This document shows, one piece after another, positions 36,642 through 49,595 of a stretch of 64,000 nt of DNA. The stretch spans positions 18,513,501 to 18,577,500 of the forward strand of contig CM066740.1 in assembly GCA_033961575.1 (NCBI GenBank), written 5' to 3'. The notes under the pieces were generated by a model. The model had not been told where the DNA came from, made no database searches, and saw nothing but the letters and a program-made list of their open reading frames with translations. Within the stretch, counting starts at the first letter, position 1. Every line of letters begins with the position of its first letter. Both the position numbers and the translations under genes were made by a program. This DNA is from Aselliscus stoliczkanus (taxonomy: Eukaryota > Chordata > Mammalia > Chiroptera > Hipposideridae).

Positions 36642-37162
36642 CCATGTAACATTTTTATTTTGGTACAAAATACGATTTTAAATTACCCTTTTACGAAAAC
36701 ATTCCCCTCCCCTGTCCCACCTGGAGTCCAGAAGGCCCCCACTGGCTGTCACTGAGCTTCCCAGTTGAGAAATGTGGAACTGCCAAGTTCCATAAAATTT
36801 ACTACTAAATCCTGAAATAGAAAAGCTGTCTCCCTGCCCACTCCCTCACCCCACAATATCTTATTTAAACTTCGATGACGCCGCTGCTACTTAAATAAAG
36901 TGAAACAACCTTTAGTTGGTATTGAAATACTTTTAATACAAAATGCCTAGTGCTTTTATTGTATTCTCCATTAGCATTGACTTAAAATGGAAAGCTAAGA
37001 AAAATAAAAGTGCATTTAAAATCATTGTTTATTCTTAATCTCCCCCTGACAGTTGGTCCCAGGCATATTTCATTTAGGGAGTTGTTTAAATTAAAATCGT
37101 TGAAGCCAGTGTGGCCTCATTTCCTGCTCATGCATATGGCCGCTTATATAAGGCTCCCCTTA

Positions 37163-37273
37163 GGGCCAGCCGAGTGGCGTGGTGGTTAAGCGCTAGCTTG
37201 GGAAGCCAGCAGCCCTGGTTCGGGTCCCACATATGAAGGCCAGTGACACTGCCCTCAAAAAAAAAAAAAGAAA
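37163..37273 (+). mobile_element. Short Rhin-1-like SINE
   Basis: Head-only copy with a long A-run, flanked by a perfect ATAAGGCTCCCCTTA (37148-37162 and 37274-37288). The perfect duplication and clean tail suggest a young copy. Confidence 0.93.
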
Positions 37274-37734
37274 ATAAGGCTCCCCTTATCTGACTTAAAA
37301 ACCCCCAAAAACTTCATTCTGGTTTCCCACACGTTTCCCACACTGCCAGCTTCAAAAACTCACTGAAAAAGAGCATCTAGTTGTCCCTTGACCTTCACCG
37401 CGCTGTTTGTCCTCTTCCCTGGCTGTAATTAGGGGACTGAGGACGCAGGCAGCTTTTCGGGAGTGTGTACATTCACTCTGGCACAATGCCAGGAGCCAAG
37501 TGGTGTCAGCAGCTTGCACAGGCCGCCGTCCCAGCAATTGTTCAGGCACATTTTCCAAGAGCCGGGCAGAAGTGTGTCAAGAGGATCCCTGTATAAAGGC
37601 TTCCCGGGCTGGGCTGCAGAATAGAGATCCCCACACCCCAACCCTTGTGCACATCCCTTCAGTACTTGCCCGCGTTGAGCACAGGGAGTCTCCCCTGAGA
37701 GACCGACACTTCTTGCCTCCCTGTTTTCCAGGCT

Positions 37735-37925
37735 CCTTTTTCTGTTTTTTTCAGTTGCAGTTGACATACACTATTATATCAGTTTCACGTAGTGGTTAGA
37801 CATTTATGTAACTTGTGAACCTCTGATAAGTCCTGTAGCCACCTGGCACCATACAGTTATTACACTACAGACTATATTCCCTGTGCTGTGCTTCACATCC
37901 CCGTGACTGTTTCTTCCACCTGATT
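37735..37925 (-). mobile_element. Antisense L1 3'UTR fragment
   Basis: Sequence such as GTTGACATACACTATTATAT and CTATATTCCCTGTGCTGTG is the complement of an L1MA/L1MB-type 3'UTR. Confidence 0.7.
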
Positions 37926-38019
37926 CTTCTGTAAGTGCTCCTCTGGCCTGGCTCTGGCCTGCAGCTATGTAGATGTGGTCAGCTGTGTGACCCCTAGAAG
38001 TCCTGACCATCACCCCACA

Positions 38020-38180
38020 GCTGGGTCAGGTGCCCTCCTGGACTGACTGCCCTGTTCACACTTCCCACACTACACTGAAATTGTTTCAAGATTGTCTGGC
38101 TCACCCTCCTGCATATAACTCTCTCTTCATCAGATCCCTTAGCATGGCGCCCAGCACATATTGGTGCTATTACACTCTTT
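38020..38180 (+). mobile_element. L2 3'-end fragment
   Basis: Ends CATGGCGCCCAGCACATATTG, resembling the L2 3' end. Diverged. Confidence 0.5.
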
Positions 38181-38631
38181 TTAATAACTTTTAATAGTGA
38201 ACATGGACATTGCATCTTCGGCTACCCCAAATGCTTTCCAGTCCGAGTTTGGAAGCCATCAGGGCTCTATACAAATGTCCTGGTTCTTTTTCTTCTCGGT
38301 AAATGGGAGGAATGCGTTTTTCCTGGCCCCTGAAAATTGTAGGCTATTTGACATGCTTTGGCCAATGAAATGTGAGCAGGAGTGGAGTGTCTCACGGGTA
38401 GGTGGAATTCTTTAAATGCCAGTGCATCATTTACCATATCTTGTTCCTCACCAACACTTATTTTCTGCTTTTTTTTTTTTTTAATAGCCATCTGAATGGG
38501 TGTGAAGTGGTATCTCATTGTAGTTTTGATTTGCATTTCCCTAATGACCAGTGATGTGGAACAGCTTTTCCTGTGCTTCTTGGCCATCTGCTTATGTTTG
38601 AAGAACTATTTAAGTGCTTTACTGATTTTAT

Positions 38632-38800
38632 TTTTTAAACTTTATTGGGGAACTGTGTTTTTCCAGGACCCATCAACTCCAAGTCAAGTAGTTGTTTAAA
38701 TCTAGTTGTGGAGAGTGCGGCTCGCTGGCCCATGTGGGAATCAAATTGGCAACCTTGGTGTATGAGCTCGTGCGCTAACCACCTGAGCCAACCCTAGTCC
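38632..38800 (-). mobile_element. VES-like SINE inside L1
   Basis: Reverse-oriented copy with tail TTTATTGGGGAACTGTG at the left and the tRNA-like head at the right, inserted in the antisense L1. No clear duplication was found. Confidence 0.8.
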
Positions 38801-39583
38801 TTTGCTCTTTTTAAAATATGTTTTGTTGTTGAGCTGTAGGAATTCTTTATATATTCTGGATATTAATCCTTTATTAGATACATGATGTACACATATTTTC
38901 TGTCATTCTGTAGGTTACCTTTTCACTCTTGATGGGTCCTTTGATGCACAAAAGATTGTAATATTGATGAAGTCTAATTTATCTTTTTTCTGTTGTTGCC
39001 CATGTCACTGGTATCATATCTAAAATATCATTTCCAAGTCCAGTGTCATGATGTTTTCCTTCTATGTTTTCATCTAAGAATTTTATAGTTTTAGCTCTTA
39101 ACATGTAGGTGTTTGATCATTTTGAGTTTACTTTTTTGTGGACGGTGTAAGGTGAGGATCCAACTTCATCCTTTTGAGTATGTTGAAGACTGCCTTTTCC
39201 CCATTGAATAGCCTTGGCAGCCTTGTCAAAAATCATTTGACCGTATATGCAAGGGTTTATTTCTGACTCCCTTTTCTATTGCATTGGCCTATATGTTTGT
39301 CTTTATGTTAGACCACACTGTTTGGATTACTTTAGCTTTGGAATAAGTATTAAAATGATTTAAGTGTGAGTCCTCCAACATGGTTCTACTTTTTCAAGAT
39401 TGTTTTGGTTATTCAGGGTCCCTTGAGATTGCACATGAGTTTTAGGAAAAGGTTTTCTATTTCTACGAAAAATTGCTGGGATTTTGATGGGGATTCATTA
39501 GAACTATAGATAGCTTTGAGTAGTGCCATCTTAACAATATTAAGTCTTCCATTCCATGAACATATGATGTCTTTCCATTTACA

Positions 39584-39690
39584 CTTGACCCTTGAACACA
39601 AGTTTGAACTGCAAGGGTCCAATTATACGTGGATTTTTTTCAATTGAACCCCACCATTTAAATCTATGTTGTTTAAGGGTAATTTCTCTC
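39584..39690. mobile_element. Tigger2/MER2-like MITE
   Basis: The left terminal TTGACCCTTGAACACAAG and right terminal GTTGTTTAAGGGTAA are imperfect inverted repeats. TTTGAACTGCAAGGGTCC and TATACGTGGATTTTTTTC are typical of this Tigger family. It is inserted in the antisense L1. Confidence 0.7.
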
Positions 39691-41169
39691 AGTGATCTCT
39701 CTAGCTTTCAGTGTGCAAGTCTTTACCTCATTGCCTAATTCTCAATATTTTTTTCTTGTTGATTGCTTTTGTAAAGGGAATTGTTTCCTTAATTTTTTAA
39801 ATCAGATTGTTCATTATTAGTGTAGAGATGCAACTGATTTTTATGTGTTGCTTTTGGACCCCACAACATTATTGAATTTGTTAATTAGTGCTGACAGTTA
39901 TTGTGGAAATTTTAGGGTTTTCTACATGTATGATCATGTTACCTGCAAACATAATTTTATTGCTTCCTTCCTAATTTGTATGCGTTTTATTTATTCTTCT
40001 TGATAATTGCTCTGGCTAGCGCTTCAAATACTATATTGAGTAAAAGTAGTGGAGCAGCCATTTTGTCTTGTTTCTGACCTTAGGGGAAATCCCAGTTTTC
40101 AGTGTTTCATCACTGAGTGTAATATATTAACTGTGGATTTTTCATATATGGCCTTTTTAGGTTGGTGACGTTTCCTTTCATTCTTTGGTGAGGGTTTTTT
40201 TTTTTTTAAACTGAAAGGGTGTTCAATTTTGTCAGATGCTTTTTCTGCATCAATTGAGATGACAATGAGTTTTTTCTTTCATTATGTTAATGTAGTGCAT
40301 TACATTGGTTAATTGTCATATGTTGAACTGTCTTGCATTCCAGAAATTATCCCACGTGGTCATTTTGTATAATCCTTTTACCGTACTGCTGAATTTGGTT
40401 TGCTAGCATTTTGTTGAGGAGTTTCGCATCAGTTTTCTTAAGGGAATATTCATACTTTTCTTGTCGGGTCTTTGTCTGGCTTTGGTGTCAGGATAATACT
40501 GGCCTTTTAGAACGAGTTAAGAAGTATTCTCTCCTCTTCAGTGTTTTGGAAGAGTTTGAGAAGGATTGGTTGGTGTTAAGTCTTCTTTAAATGTTGAATG
40601 GAATTCACCAGTGAAGCCATTGGGTCCTGAGATTGTTGGAAGGTTTTTGAATAATGATTCAAATCCTTGCCAGTTAGAGGTTGATTCAGTTTTCTTGTTC
40701 TCCGTGTTTCAGTCTTGGAAGGTTGTGTGTTTTTTAGGAATTTATTCATTTTGCCTAGCTAACCCAGTTTGTTGGCATGCAGCTATTCAGGGTACTCTTA
40801 TCCATTTTATTTCTGTAAAATTGGTAGTAATGTCCCTGCTTTGGTTCAGTAATTTGAGTTTTCTTTTCTTAGTCTATCTAGCTAAAAATTTGTCCATTTT
40901 TATTGCTGTTTTCAAAAAGAACCAATATTTTGTTTTGTTGATTTTTCCTTTTTTGCTTTTCTGTTTTCTATTTTATTTATCTCCACTGTAACTGTTACTA
41001 TTTCCTTCCTTCTGTTACCTTTGGGTAGTTTGCTGTACTTTGTAGTTTGCTAGTACCTTATTGTGTAAATTTAGTTTGTTGGTTTGAGATCTTCTTTTTT
41101 AACTTAAGTGTTTACAGCTATAAATTTCCCTCCTAGGATTGCTTTTTCTGCATCCCATAAGTTTTGGTA

Positions 41170-41221
41170 TTTTCATTTGTTTGAACATATATTCATTTTC
41201 ATTTGTTTGAACATATATTCT
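41170..41221. repeat. 26-bp tandem duplication in L1
   Basis: Two adjacent copies of a 26-bp unit beginning TTTTCATTTGTTTGAACAT, differing only at the last base. A recent slippage event within the antisense L1. Confidence 0.9.
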
Positions 41222-41621
41222 AATTTCCCATGTAATTTCTTCTTTGACCCATTGATTATTTAAGAGTATGTTGTTTTAAGTTCCACATATATGTAAAATT
41301 TTCAGGTTTCTTTGTTATTGGTTGTTAGTTTTATTCCATTGTAATTGGAGAAGGTAGTTTGTGTAATTTCAATCATTTTAAATTAATTCTTACTTGTTTT
41401 GTGGACTAACGTATGCCCTATGTATGGCGTTTTCCATATGGTCCTGAGGAAAATGTATATTCAGTTGTTGGGTGGAACGTTCTTCATATGTTTGGTAGTT
41501 CTAGATGGTTTATAGGTTCATTTTCTCTATTTCCGTCTTGATTTTCTGTCTGATTGTTCTGTCTATTGCAAGTGGGGTATTGAAGTCTCCAATGATTGTA
41601 GAGCTATCTGCTTACCTTTTA

Positions 41622-41750
41622 TTTTATTTTTTATTTTATTTTATTTTATTTTTTTTTGAGGGCAGTGTCACTGGTCCTCATATGTGGGATCGAACCGGGG
41701 CCACTGGCTTCCCAAGCCAGGGCTTAACCAACGCGCCACTCGGCCGGCCC
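41622..41750 (-). mobile_element. Short Rhin-1-like SINE inside L1
   Basis: Head-only copy, minus strand, with an ATTTT-repeat tail complement. It is flanked by a perfect TCTGCTTACCTTTTA (41607-41621 and 41751-41765) within the antisense L1. Confidence 0.93.
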
Positions 41751-41889
41751 TCTGCTTACCTTTTAAAGTCTGTCAATGTTTGCTACATATACTTTGGAGC
41801 TCTGACGTTTGGCGCATGCCTACATACTTATAATTGTTATTTTTTCTTGGTGAATTGACCCTTTTATCAATATAAAGATAGAGGGTCTT

Positions 41890-41950
41890 GCTTTCGATTT
41901 GTGAAAAATGCAACATCAGTGAAGTGCAATAAAACAAGGCATGTCTGTAC
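41890..41950. mobile_element. Tigger1/MER44-like terminal fragment
   Basis: GTGCAATAAAACAAGGCATG followed by TCTGTAC resembles the terminal repeat of Tigger1. Only one end is visible. Confidence 0.55.
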
Positions 41951-43449
41951 TTGGTCTGATATTAGTATAGTCACTCCATCACTCTTTGGGTTACCAATCT
42001 TGTTGAATGTCTTTTTCCATCCTTTCACTTTCAACCTGTCTGTTTTTAGATCTAAAGTAAATCTCTTGTAGGCAACAGAGTTGGACCCTGTATTTTTAAT
42101 TTTTTTAAAATCTATTCTGGCAGTCTTTGTCTTTCAATTGTAGAGTTTAACCTATTTGCATTGGAAGTGATTACTGATAGGGAAGGACTTAATCTTTTGC
42201 CATTTTATTTTTTTGGCTTTTGTATACTTTATAGCTTTTTTGACCCTCATTTCCGCCATTATTGCTTGCCTTTGTGTTTTGTTTATCTTTGTAGGGACAG
42301 GTTTTGAATCCCTTTTCATTTCTTTTTGTGTGTATTCTATAGAGATCTTTTCTCTGGTTACCATGAGGCTTATAAGTAACATTCTAAAATTAAAACAATC
42401 TAATTTGAACGATACCAATTTAACTTAAATGGCATACAAAAACTCTGCTTCTACAGTTCTGTCCCTCCTTTTGTTATTAATGTCACAAAATGTCTTTATG
42501 CATTGTGTGACCACTAACATAGATTCATAATTTTTTTATCCTTTAGAGAATAAAAAGTGGAGTCACAAACCAAATTTACAATAATACTGAGTTTTTTTAA
42601 TTTGTGTATTTATCTATACTTGAGAACTTTATGTTTTCATATGGCTTTGAGTCAGTGTCCTTTCATTTTAACCTAAAGGCTGCCTGCCCTTTAGGATTTC
42701 TTGTCGGGCAGGTCTAGTAGCAATGAATTTCTTCAGCCTTTGTTTATCAGGTATCTCTTGCTTTTTCCTTCACTTTTAAAGTATAGTTTTGCCAGATACA
42801 GATTTCTTGGTTGACAGTTTTTTTCTTTCAGCACTTTAAATCTGTTATCTCACTCCCTTCAGGCCTCAAAGGTTTCTGCTGAGCAATCAGCTGACAGTGT
42901 TTTGAGGAACCCTTGTATGCAATGAGTTGCCTTTCTCTTGCTGCTTTCAGGATGGTGTATGGTTTTCCACAATGTGATTAAAATGTGTCTCAGTGGGTCC
43001 TTTGGGTTTATCCTACTTGGTGTTCATTGAGCTTCTTGTATTTCCACATTTGTGTATTTCATCAAATTTGGGAACTTTTTGGCCATTATTTTGCCAAATA
43101 ATTTCTGATTCTTCTTAATCTGATTTTGAACCACTCTAGTAAAATTTTCAATTTAGTTATTGTATATTTTAAGCTTCAGAATTTTTGTTTGGTTTCTGTT
43201 TATAATTCCCCTTTGTTGATTATGTCCTTTAGCTTATATATCATTTTCCTGATACTTTAGTTCTTTGTGTTTTCCTTTTGTTCTTTGAGCATATTTAAGG
43301 CAGTTCTGTCTTGTCTAAGTCACAGTCTGTGCTTCCTCTGGGATAGCTTCTACCTGTTTATTTTGTTCTTTGCATGGGTCACATTTTTATTTCTTGTATG
43401 CCTTTGATCTTTTGTTGAAAATTAGGTGTTTGAGAAAACAGCCACTTCT

Positions 43450-44170
43450 TCCAGTCTTTGCAGACTGGCTGTGTGCCAGGGAAGTCGTTCATTGATTAGC
43501 TGGACATGCTCTGAGCCCAAAAGCTTAAGATCTTCTCAGGTCTTTTCTGAGCATGTGTGTGGCCTGTACCTGTGTGTAGCTTTCTCAGTTCCCCCATATA
43601 TATGGCTTTTTTTGAATGTCTTAAATTCCCAAGGAGTTGTATCCAAGCTTCTCCTTGGGGCTTTTGGTGGTCTGTTGTATTTCTCCATGCAGAAACTATG
43701 CAGATTTGTGGTCTGCTGCAGCTTTCATGAGCAATGGCTGGAGCTTTTCCTCACCTGTGACTGAGTTAGATGAGACCGGGACCAGTCCTTCAGGCAAGCC
43801 ACCTGAGACTAGTTAGCATGTTGCAATCAACGTCTGCTTTGCTCCCTCGAGTTCGAGGGAACTAGAAACACCTGCAGCATCTTCTAGACCAAAACTACAA
43901 TGGACTAAGGGAGAATAAAAATGCCACATAATTTCTTTCCTACCATCTTGCAGATGAACTTTTCTTGATTGGGCATGTTCTTGGTTGCTGTAGACCTCTG
44001 GTTATTTTTCCAGAGCTCTTATAAGATTGGTCTGGACAATTTCTAGTTGTTTTTAATATTTTGAAGCTTCCTAGTTGACCATTTTGTTGGTATTGCTCCC
44101 TGACTACTATTTTGATAAGTTTTCTAAATCTTGTAAAATACAGAAATAAAAGCAAAGAAAAAACTTAACA
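43450..44170 (-). mobile_element. Possible upstream part of the antisense L1
   Basis: The T-rich style continues from the L1 at the left, and some phrases could be L1 5' or ORF1 sequence, but I cannot align it with confidence. Confidence 0.35.
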
Positions 44171-44179
44171 ATGATCATT

Positions 44180-44255
44180 AAGAACATGTATTGAGTGTTT
44201 ATTGTATCAGGCATTGTACTGAGCACTTTACATGTATTATTTTATTTAATCCTCC
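44180..44255 (-). mobile_element. MIR-like fragment
   Basis: TACTGAGCACTTTACATGTA then TTATTTTATTTAATCCTCC fits antisense MIR. Confidence 0.65.
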
Positions 44256-44596
44256 CCTTTTGGGTGGAGCCATGGATAGAAACGACTAGTCTGACTTTTA
44301 AAAAACTCTTTCCTATTCTGCTAACTTTCATAATCTTCACTATTCGGAAATAATCGTTAATATTCTTATGTGTAGCCTTACAGTTTATTTCCATTGCATT
44401 AATACCTATATATGACAATACTTTTTATCCATTCAATAAATGTATTAATTTTATTTATCCAGCAAATATTTGAGTTCCTATTCTATGCTACCTGTTGTTT
44501 TAGGCTCTGGATACAATGAGGAATGAACCAAAGTCCCCGTTCCCATGGCTTAGTTGTGATGAGAGAAGCAGACAATAGATGTCTAATATTTCTTTC

Positions 44597-45109
44597 TTTT
44601 TTTTAAAGATTTTCTTGGGGAATTGGAGGAGGGGAATAGTGTTGGGGAATCAGGGAAGGGGAACAGACAAGTTGCTGTCCTTTTTGTTCTTCAGTCTAGT
44701 TGTGGAGGACATTGCTTCAGTTGTCCATGTTGGTATTATGATCATTGTGCTTTTCCCGGCTGAGGCAGATGGGTCGCTGACCATTGGACGGTGGCTCATG
44801 GCAGCTCACAACAGCTCTCGCTGGCTGCTGGCCACTGACGCTGGCTTCCGGCCACTCACGGTAGCTTATGGCAGCCCACTGCAGCCTACGCCGTCGCCAC
44901 ATGGTAGCCCACAGCAGCCCATTGCAGCAGGGGCTGCAGCCTACACCGGCCACTCACAGCAACCCACCTCCAGGTCGAGCTGTTGTTCACCATCTTAACT
45001 ATAAAGGGCGCGGTGTCACTGGCCCATGTGGGATCCGAACCAGGGCTCTGCTGCTCAGAGCTTGTCCTCCCAAGCCAAGTCTTAACCAACTGAGCCACTT
45101 GGCTGGCCC
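44597..45109 (-). mobile_element. Long Rhin-1-like SINE
   Basis: Long form on the minus strand, about 510 bp and longer than its relatives because the body carries an extra segment (about 44870-44940). The flanks CTAATATTTCTT and CCAATATTTTTA suggest a diverged duplication. A second long copy inserted at its head-side border. Confidence 0.88.
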
Positions 45110-45120
45110 AATATTTTTAA

Positions 45121-45587
45121 CACCTTTTTTGGTTTTTAAAGATTTTATTGGGGAATTCAGGGAGGGGAACAGCTTTGGGGAATCGGGGAAGGGGAACAGA
45201 CAAGTTGGTGTCCTTTTGTTCTTCTGTCTAGTTGCGGAGGACATTGCTTCACTGGTCCATGTTGGTATCATCATTGCGCTCTTCCCGGATGAGGCACATC
45301 GGTCGCCAGCCTCTGGATGGCCGCTCACAGCTGCTCTTGGCAGCTCACATCAGCTGCCGGCCACTCACGCTGGCTGCCAGCCACTCACTGTAGCCCATGG
45401 CAGCCCACTGCAGCAGGGGCTGCAGCTATGCGGTCTCAGGGACTCACAGCAGCCCAGCTCCAGGTGGAGCTGTTGTTCACCATCTTAGCTGTAGAGGGCA
45501 GTGTCACTGGCCCTCATATGTGGGATCTGAACTGGGGCCGCTGGCATCCCAAGATAGCTCTTAACCAACGTGCCACTCGGCTGTCCC
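45121..45587 (-). mobile_element. Long Rhin-1-like SINE beside the previous copy
   Basis: Long form, minus strand, flanked by TGGCCCAATATTTTTAA (45104-45120 and 45588-45604). The duplicated bases include the last bases of the neighbouring SINE head, so this copy inserted later. Confidence 0.92.
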
Positions 45588-45604
45588 TGGCCCAATATTT
45601 TTAA

Positions 45605-46199
45605 AAATTACATAATGTCAGATAATAAATGGACTGAAGAAAAATAGGATACATGAGTAGAATAGGTAGCTGTTCTTGGGGGACTGCTTTAAGAAGAGTG
45701 GTCAGAAGAGACAAGTTTTGCTGAGGAGAAGACATTTGAGCAGGGACTCCTGAAAGTAAAGAGACCATCTTTGTTTGTCTTTGGAGCAGGCAAGGGCCCT
45801 GAGGCAGGAATGTGTTTGGTCCCTTCGAAAAATAGCAAAGGGACTCTTGTGATTGGAGGGCATTGAGTAGACAGAGTGGAAAGGAACATGGTCCCAGAGG
45901 GAGCCATGGTGGAAATGTATTAGGTGGTGGGAAACCATGGGTGGGTCGGGGAGGAGGATATATTCTAATTCAGAAGACTCCCCAGCTGCTATGTGCAGAC
46001 AGGCCTGTAGAGGGAGCTCTGGAAAGCACTTTTCCATGTGCCCATCACTGAGCAGTGCTGGCAAGACAGACACGCTGCCGCCCTGGTAAGGGGCTGCATT
46101 CTACATGTGATTCGCAATATTTAGAAAACCACTTGCCTACTTTTATATAATCATACACAAATTTGAATGGGGGGATAACAAGACTTTCAATTATTATGG
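45605..46199. other. Intron 1, nothing recognised
   Basis: Unique-looking sequence between two repeat clusters. Confidence 0.45.
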
Positions 46200-47650
46200 G
46201 TTTCGATTTCTAAAAAGTTTAGGTGAAATCCCTGTAACATAAATTGAACCATTTTAAAGTGAACAGTTCCGTGGCATTTAGTACACCCATGTTGTATAAC
46301 CACCACCTCTGTCTAGTTCAAAGCAGTTCATGACTCTGGCAGAGAGAATGTTCCGTGACGTGACCACTGTCTGTCCCTGTTCGCGAGCTGGACCAGGGCC
46401 AGGAGGGAGGTTGCTTTCCCCAAACCCCCTTAGAAAATGTCTGATCGTTAATTGCGAACATAAATCAGAGCCCCTCCCTTGCCTGTTGCTATGTGCCAGT
46501 ACCTGGAGAGACTGTTGTCCTGACCTGCTCAAGCATGTAAAGTAATTTTCCGTACCTGGTAGCATTCACATACTAGGACCTGTGAGTGTGCCCCCCCTCC
46601 CTCTCCACAGAATTCTTTGGTGCCTGCCAAGGGGATCCATTTCATCTTGTAGCCACCCAAACTTGAATGCAAGTTTCCCTTACTAAATTCTATTTAAATT
46701 CCCAAACGGGAGTGCCCCTCCTTTTTTCTTCAGTCTTTCCCTACCCTCTGCTTATGGAGGTAGATTTTCAGTCTTGGGGCTTTTTCCCTGGGTCTTCATG
46801 TACTAACAGTTACCCTGAAAAGAAACCTTGTCCCTGGGGAGCAATTGCTCCCTGTGTTTTCTTTCTCTGCTAATCCGCTTTTGACCGCTGGATTGACCGA
46901 TTCTGGCTCTCTCACCCGAATGGAATCATCCAGCAGGTGACCTGTTGAGTCTGGCTTCTCCTAGTTACTGTTTTCCAGGTTTATCTACCTTGTAGCACAG
47001 GGTCCGTACTTCATTCCTTTTTATGGCTGAATAATCTTCCATTGTGGACTGTCTCTACTACGGTTTTTTTAATCCATTTATCTGTGATGGGCATTTGGGT
47101 TTCCAGCTGTTGGCTGTCATAATAGTGCAACTGTGCACATGCATGCACACATATTTGTGTGAAATACCTGTTTTCGGTTCCTTTGGATATATACGTACGA
47201 GTGGAAGTGCTGGGTCATCTGGGAATTCTGTGTTTCACTTTTAGAAGAACCCACCGCTTTCCCCCAGTAGCGAAACCATTTTGCCTTCCCATCAGCCAGG
47301 TATAAGTGTTATGATTTCTCTACATCTTTGCCAGCGCAATCCGCCTCCCCTCCCCCCACCCCGTCCACCCCAACCCCCGTTTTTTGGATTAAAGCCACCC
47401 TAGAGGACCTGACGTGGTATCTTGTGTTTCGGATTTGCATTCCCTTAATGATGTGGAACATCTTTTCATGTACTTGTCCATTTGTGTGTCATCTTTGGAG
47501 AAATATCTATCAAATCCCTCACCCATTTTTTTTTAATTGGGTTTTTGTCGTTCTGTTGCACCGTAAAAAAAATTAAAGTCCAGTTTATTTTTTTCTTTTG
47601 TAGCTCCTGCTTTTGGTGTCATACCAAGTTTATATTTTTTGATTGAATTA
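46200..47650 (-). mobile_element. Antisense L1 3'UTR, interrupted
   Basis: L1 3'UTR complement at 46200-46560 and again at 46890-47650 (GGCTGAATAATCTTCCATTG, then TTTGGATATATACGTACGAG). The piece 46570-46890 does not look like L1 and may be another insertion or unique DNA. Confidence 0.72.
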
Positions 47651-48101
47651 AGTACTAATTAATATATAGTTGTTTCGATTGAGAAAAAAACAGTTTCCTC
47701 TTTAGACAGTTGGGAACGTCCGCTATAGGGGCCTTCGCAAGCTGGGTGCCCTTGAGTAAGTCTAGGCTGAGGTTTGCCCCCTTTGAAATGAAGGGAGGTG
47801 TTCCACCTGATGGATGAGACCCTGTCACACGCTGATCGTTCTTGATTTCATGATATTCTTAACGAGTAATAATTCACATGTTCCTTTACTCTGAGTATAT
47901 CCCAATCTTCTCGCAATCTTGATATCTCAGTGTATACTCTTTTTTTTCTCTTTTAACTAACTGTCCTATTTTAGATGTAATGGCCAAATTTCTGTTTGGA
48001 AGCCTCAGGCCCATTTGTCACTCCACCAGTTCTGTATAAGGGTGTTTGTCTTGCCACGTTCTCCCCCATCACTGAGTGTGCCCTTAAAAACTGACATGCC
48101 T

Positions 48102-48293
48102 AGGGGTGACCGGTTAGCCCAGTTGGTTAGAGCATGGTGCTGATAACACCAAGGTTGCCGGTTCAGTCCTCGAATGGTTAACTGTGAGCTGTGTGCCTTC
48201 CTTAAAAGCGTCAACTATGCCATTGTAGCATGAAGGCAATGTGTAACCAATGACATATGGCTGTTCCCAAATAAAATAAAATAAACAAAACAC
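48102..48293 (+). mobile_element. VES-like SINE, sense copy
   Basis: Head GACCGGTTAGCCCAGTTGG, then GCTGATAACACCAAGG and B-box GGTTCAGTCC, ending in an AAATAAAATAAA tail. It is flanked by AAAAACTGACATGCCT (48086-48101) and AAAAACTGACATACT (48294-48308). Confidence 0.9.
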
Positions 48294-48299
48294 AAAAAC

Positions 48300-48960
48300 T
48301 GACATACTTAAAAGCATTACTAAGTTGCTAGATGTTTTCCAGAGTGGCCCTACCATTTTCCATTTCCGCCAGCAGCTTATGGGAATGCCAGTTGCTTTAC
48401 TTCCTTGTCAGCACTCTGGATTGCCATTGTGATAGGTAGATAGTTGTCTCTTGTTGTTTTAATTTGCATTTCTCTAAGGACTATGAATATGAAACATCTT
48501 TTCCTGTGCTTATCTGCTATCCATATATCTTTGATAAAGTGTGTGCTCACATCTTTTGCCCATTTTTAAAATTGGGTTATTTGCTTTTATTATTGAGGTT
48601 TCAGAGTTCTGAATATATTCTGAGTACGGGTTCTATATCAGATCTATGATTTGCAGATATTCTCTCCAAATCTATTGGCTTTTCTTGTCATTCTCATAAC
48701 AGAATTTTTCGAAGAGCAGATGTTCTTCATTTTGATTTTCTAATTTATAAATTTTAAAACATTCTGTGTTGTGCTTCTGGTGTTGTACCTAAGGATTCTT
48801 TGCCTAACCCAAAGTCACAGTGATTTCCTGTTTCTTCGGGAAATTTTATAGTTTTAGGGTTTGTATTTAGGTCTGATCCATTTTGAGTTAGTTTTTGCAA
48901 GGTATGTACGTTTCTTATGGACCAGCCAATTTCATCATAAGAAATTTAAGGAAGTGACAG
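48300..48960 (-). mobile_element. Antisense L1 3'UTR/ORF2-end fragment
   Basis: Contains ATTTGCATTTCTCTAAGGAC and TTTATAGTTTTAGGGTTTG, which are L1 3' region complements. The sense VES-like SINE at 48102 sits just upstream. Confidence 0.75.
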
Positions 48961-49419
48961 GGTTTATGTTTGAAAATCATTTGAAACACCGCCCTTTGCA
49001 GTGGGCTAAAGAAACGCTTTCCTCTGTGTAAGAGGTCGCCTTTCACAGATGCAAGATAGCTCTCACCCTTCAAATTCTGCCATCCTTGCTATCAAAGTTG
49101 CTTTCAGAAATGTTTAATAAAGAAAATACAAAAGTGTGCATAAAAAATTTGTTTCATACTGTTCCTTAGGACTTAAAATGGAACTTGTTTCTAGGGGAAA
49201 TACACACTAGTATTTCTGGAATAAGAAACATTTCCCGAAGCTTTATCAAAATCAGCTCTTGAATCAATTAGCCTTAAGAGAATCTCAGGGGTTTTTTTTC
49301 CTTTAAAAATTAAATAGATGATAAATATGTTCCTCCTGGCTAGGAGGTGGTATTTTTTTAATGCAGGAAGAATAGATTTAGATATCATTGAGATGTGGAA
49401 AAGCCTTAAGTAAAAAAAA

Positions 49420-49500
49420 AAAAAAAATATATCTATATATATATATATATATCTAAATATATATATAAAATAATATATTTCATTTTAAAATATAAACTTT
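49420..49500. repeat. A-run and (TA)n tract
   Basis: A run of A followed by TATATA repeats with a few interruptions. Confidence 0.9.
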
Positions 49501-49595
49501 TAAATTAATGATACGTTATTTATTTTCAAAGGTAAACACTTGATTGAAAAGCAGCTAGAAGTTTGAGGCATCTTGTGATAGCTTATTCGTTTTTT

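Larger units (their letters stand above)
38440..43450 (-). mobile_element. Long antisense L1 (3'UTR and ORF2 relic)
   Basis: About 5 kb of nearly continuous antisense L1, from 3'UTR at the left (GAAGTGGTATCTCATTGTAG near 38506) through ORF2 to its upstream part near 43.4 kb. It is interrupted by a VES-like SINE (38632), Tigger pieces (39584 and 41890) and a short SINE (41622). No full-length ORF2 remains. The open frames at 40566, 41505, 42152 and 43426 are shadows or relics of it. Confidence 0.85.

Noticed and set aside
40566..40991. 141-residue hydrophobic open frame
   Set aside because: It lies on the opposite strand of the L1 ORF2 relic. T-rich antisense L1 commonly gives such Phe/Leu-rich frames.
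44868..45488. 206-residue open frame on the + strand
   Set aside because: It runs across two adjacent antisense long SINEs. The same peptide pieces recur in the other SINE copies, so it is repeat sequence, not a gene.
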